From the NCBI GenBank assembly GCA_037013495.1, contig CM072807.1:30174802-30238801 (forward strand): a stretch of DNA of 64,000 nt. The letters run 5' to 3'. Shown here piece by piece: positions 63,572-64,000 of the stretch; position 1 is the stretch's first letter, and each line of letters opens with the position of its first letter. This DNA comes from Hippophae tibetana. Its lineage: Eukaryota; Streptophyta; Magnoliopsida; Rosales; Elaeagnaceae. Under the pieces are notes generated by a model. That model searched no databases. It was not told the origin of the DNA and saw only the letters and a list, made by a program, of their open reading frames with translations. The position numbers and the translations under genes were made by a program.

Positions 63572-64000
63572 TGAAAAATTTCACTTTCAATATCGAGGCG
63601 GTTCAACCTGACCCGGTCTTACCCTAACGGATACCCGGTCGTATCTTGCTATTCCGGGGATGGAATCCAACATTATTTTTATCAAAATTCATATAATTTG
63701 ATTTCTGAGTAATTGACGGTCTCAATTTGAAGTAAAACATAATTTTAAATAAATATTTCATTAATGAAGCAGATAAATACCCACGATAAATTAGATTTAT
63801 TTTCTTCATTTTTTTCAAGTTTAAATTCACAGAATCGCTCAAAAAGATAAATTGAGACAATTTGCAATTTCCATATGCATAAAGAAAAGGAAAACGAAAA
63901 AACTAAAATTACAATTCCCGTGAAACAGAGGAAAAGAGAGATTTTTTCAAAAATGGCTCTCATAGTAAATGTTAGAATACAATTCAATCTAAAAACGTTC
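63572..64000 (+). repeat. Tetramer-spaced repeat in the divergent block, copy 2 (cut by window end)
   Basis: Partner of 61497-61925 with the same set of rare marks. Upstream of it the unit at 63508 has a long T-run (near 63549-63562) in place of the usual ATTTTTTATTTTTG. The window ends inside this copy, so whether the tetramer order continues is unknown. Confidence 0.8.

Larger units (their letters stand above)
1..64000. repeat. AT-rich satellite array, ~518-bp monomer, 123 anchored units
   Basis: Seen directly: the same unit repeats head to tail in one orientation across the entire window, with no insertion of unrelated DNA. Taking ATGCAGCGG (or a one-base variant) as an arbitrary unit start, I located 123 starts from 334 to 63508. 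The spacing is mostly 516-519 bp, with a minimum of 510 (21040 to 21550) and a maximum of 523 (44336 to 44859). The top strand is rich in A-runs and roughly 70 percent A+T by eye. Monomers differ by linked blocks of substitutions rather than random scatter, and the blocks build higher-order repeats of 2, 3, 4, 5, 8 and 9 monomers. Known of such arrays: they form eukaryotic centromeric, pericentromeric or subtelomeric heterochromatin. The exact chromosomal site and species are inference. No stretch longer than 300 bp holds anything other than this repeat. Confidence 0.98.
56253..64000 (+). repeat. Divergent monomers without clear HOR order
   Basis: Unit starts are at 56253, 56771, 57290, 57811, 58327, 58843, 59362, 59879, 60398, 60914, 61434, 61952, 62472, 62990 and 63508. 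Each monomer carries many private changes, and neighbours rarely share mark sets. The most deviant unit is 57811: AAAGAATGG replaces AAACAAAATGG, TTTGCAAAC replaces TGGGAAAC, and the GC block reads GGGTCACATTGGGTGG. Anchor variants include ATGCATCGG (59362), ATGCAGCGT (58843, 61952) and ATGCAGTGC (63508). Spacing varies from 516 to 521 bp. This is the least homogenised part of the window. Confidence 0.87.

Noticed and set aside
1..64000. CRISPR-like or other spaced-repeat array
   Set aside because: Repeats are 518 bp with no unique spacers; the whole unit repeats, unlike CRISPR.
334..64000. CENP-B box (core pattern NTTCGNNNNANNCGGGN) in the monomer
   Set aside because: I compared the pattern on both strands with the AATTCCCGTGAAACAG and ATTCCGGGGACGGAAT blocks. 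Neither fits the core.
1..64000. Telomeric repeats, rDNA spacer, tRNA clusters or microsatellites within the array
   Set aside because: No short tandem telomere-like motif, no rRNA or tRNA signature, and no microsatellite beyond A/T runs was seen on either strand.

Overview
The whole 64 kb window is one uninterrupted, head-to-tail tandem array of an AT-rich satellite with a monomer of about 518 bp. An invariant anchor (ATGCAGCGG or a one-base variant) recurs 123 times from 334 to 63508, a mean period of 517.8 bp. Most anchor-to-anchor distances are 516-519 and the extremes are 510 and 523. No protein-coding gene, rRNA, tRNA, CRISPR array, transposon with recognisable coding capacity, or unique sequence interrupts it. 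The many short open frames (60-156 codons) are the same few frames of the repeat recurring every 518 bp. The long reverse-strand ones open at TTG rather than ATG, and the period is not a multiple of three.

A megasatellite with nested higher-order repeats (HORs) points to a eukaryotic chromosome, most likely centromeric, pericentromeric or other heterochromatin. A plant is my best guess, from monomer size and a faint LTR-like flavour, but the sequence alone does not prove it.

Layout: 1-4080, two copies of a 2071-bp tetramer. 4081-7310, irregular monomers with a degraded echo of that tetramer. 7311-12230, a patchy 2587-bp pentamer pair. 12231-13907, mixed. 13908-19085, two almost identical 2589-bp pentamers, followed by a 1035-bp dimer duplication to about 20272. 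20273-30100, mosaic sequence with a single-monomer doublet (22701-23736) and an octamer-spaced 4145-bp duplication (23630-25951 with 27775-30096). 30105-37320, a 1554-bp trimer HOR with about 4.6 copies. 37321-44335, a 2070/2071-bp tetramer pair and flanks. 44336-46929, a scrambled prelude. 46930-56252, two copies of a 4662-bp nonamer. 56253-64000, more divergent monomers with little HOR order, resembling the older edge of an array.

Nothing here works together as genes. The biology is repeat turnover: unequal exchange, gene-conversion-like mosaics inside monomers, and several dyad-symmetric motifs. One dyad occurs in only a subset of monomers at a fixed phase. These are the candidates for sequence-specific DNA binding or chromatin function.
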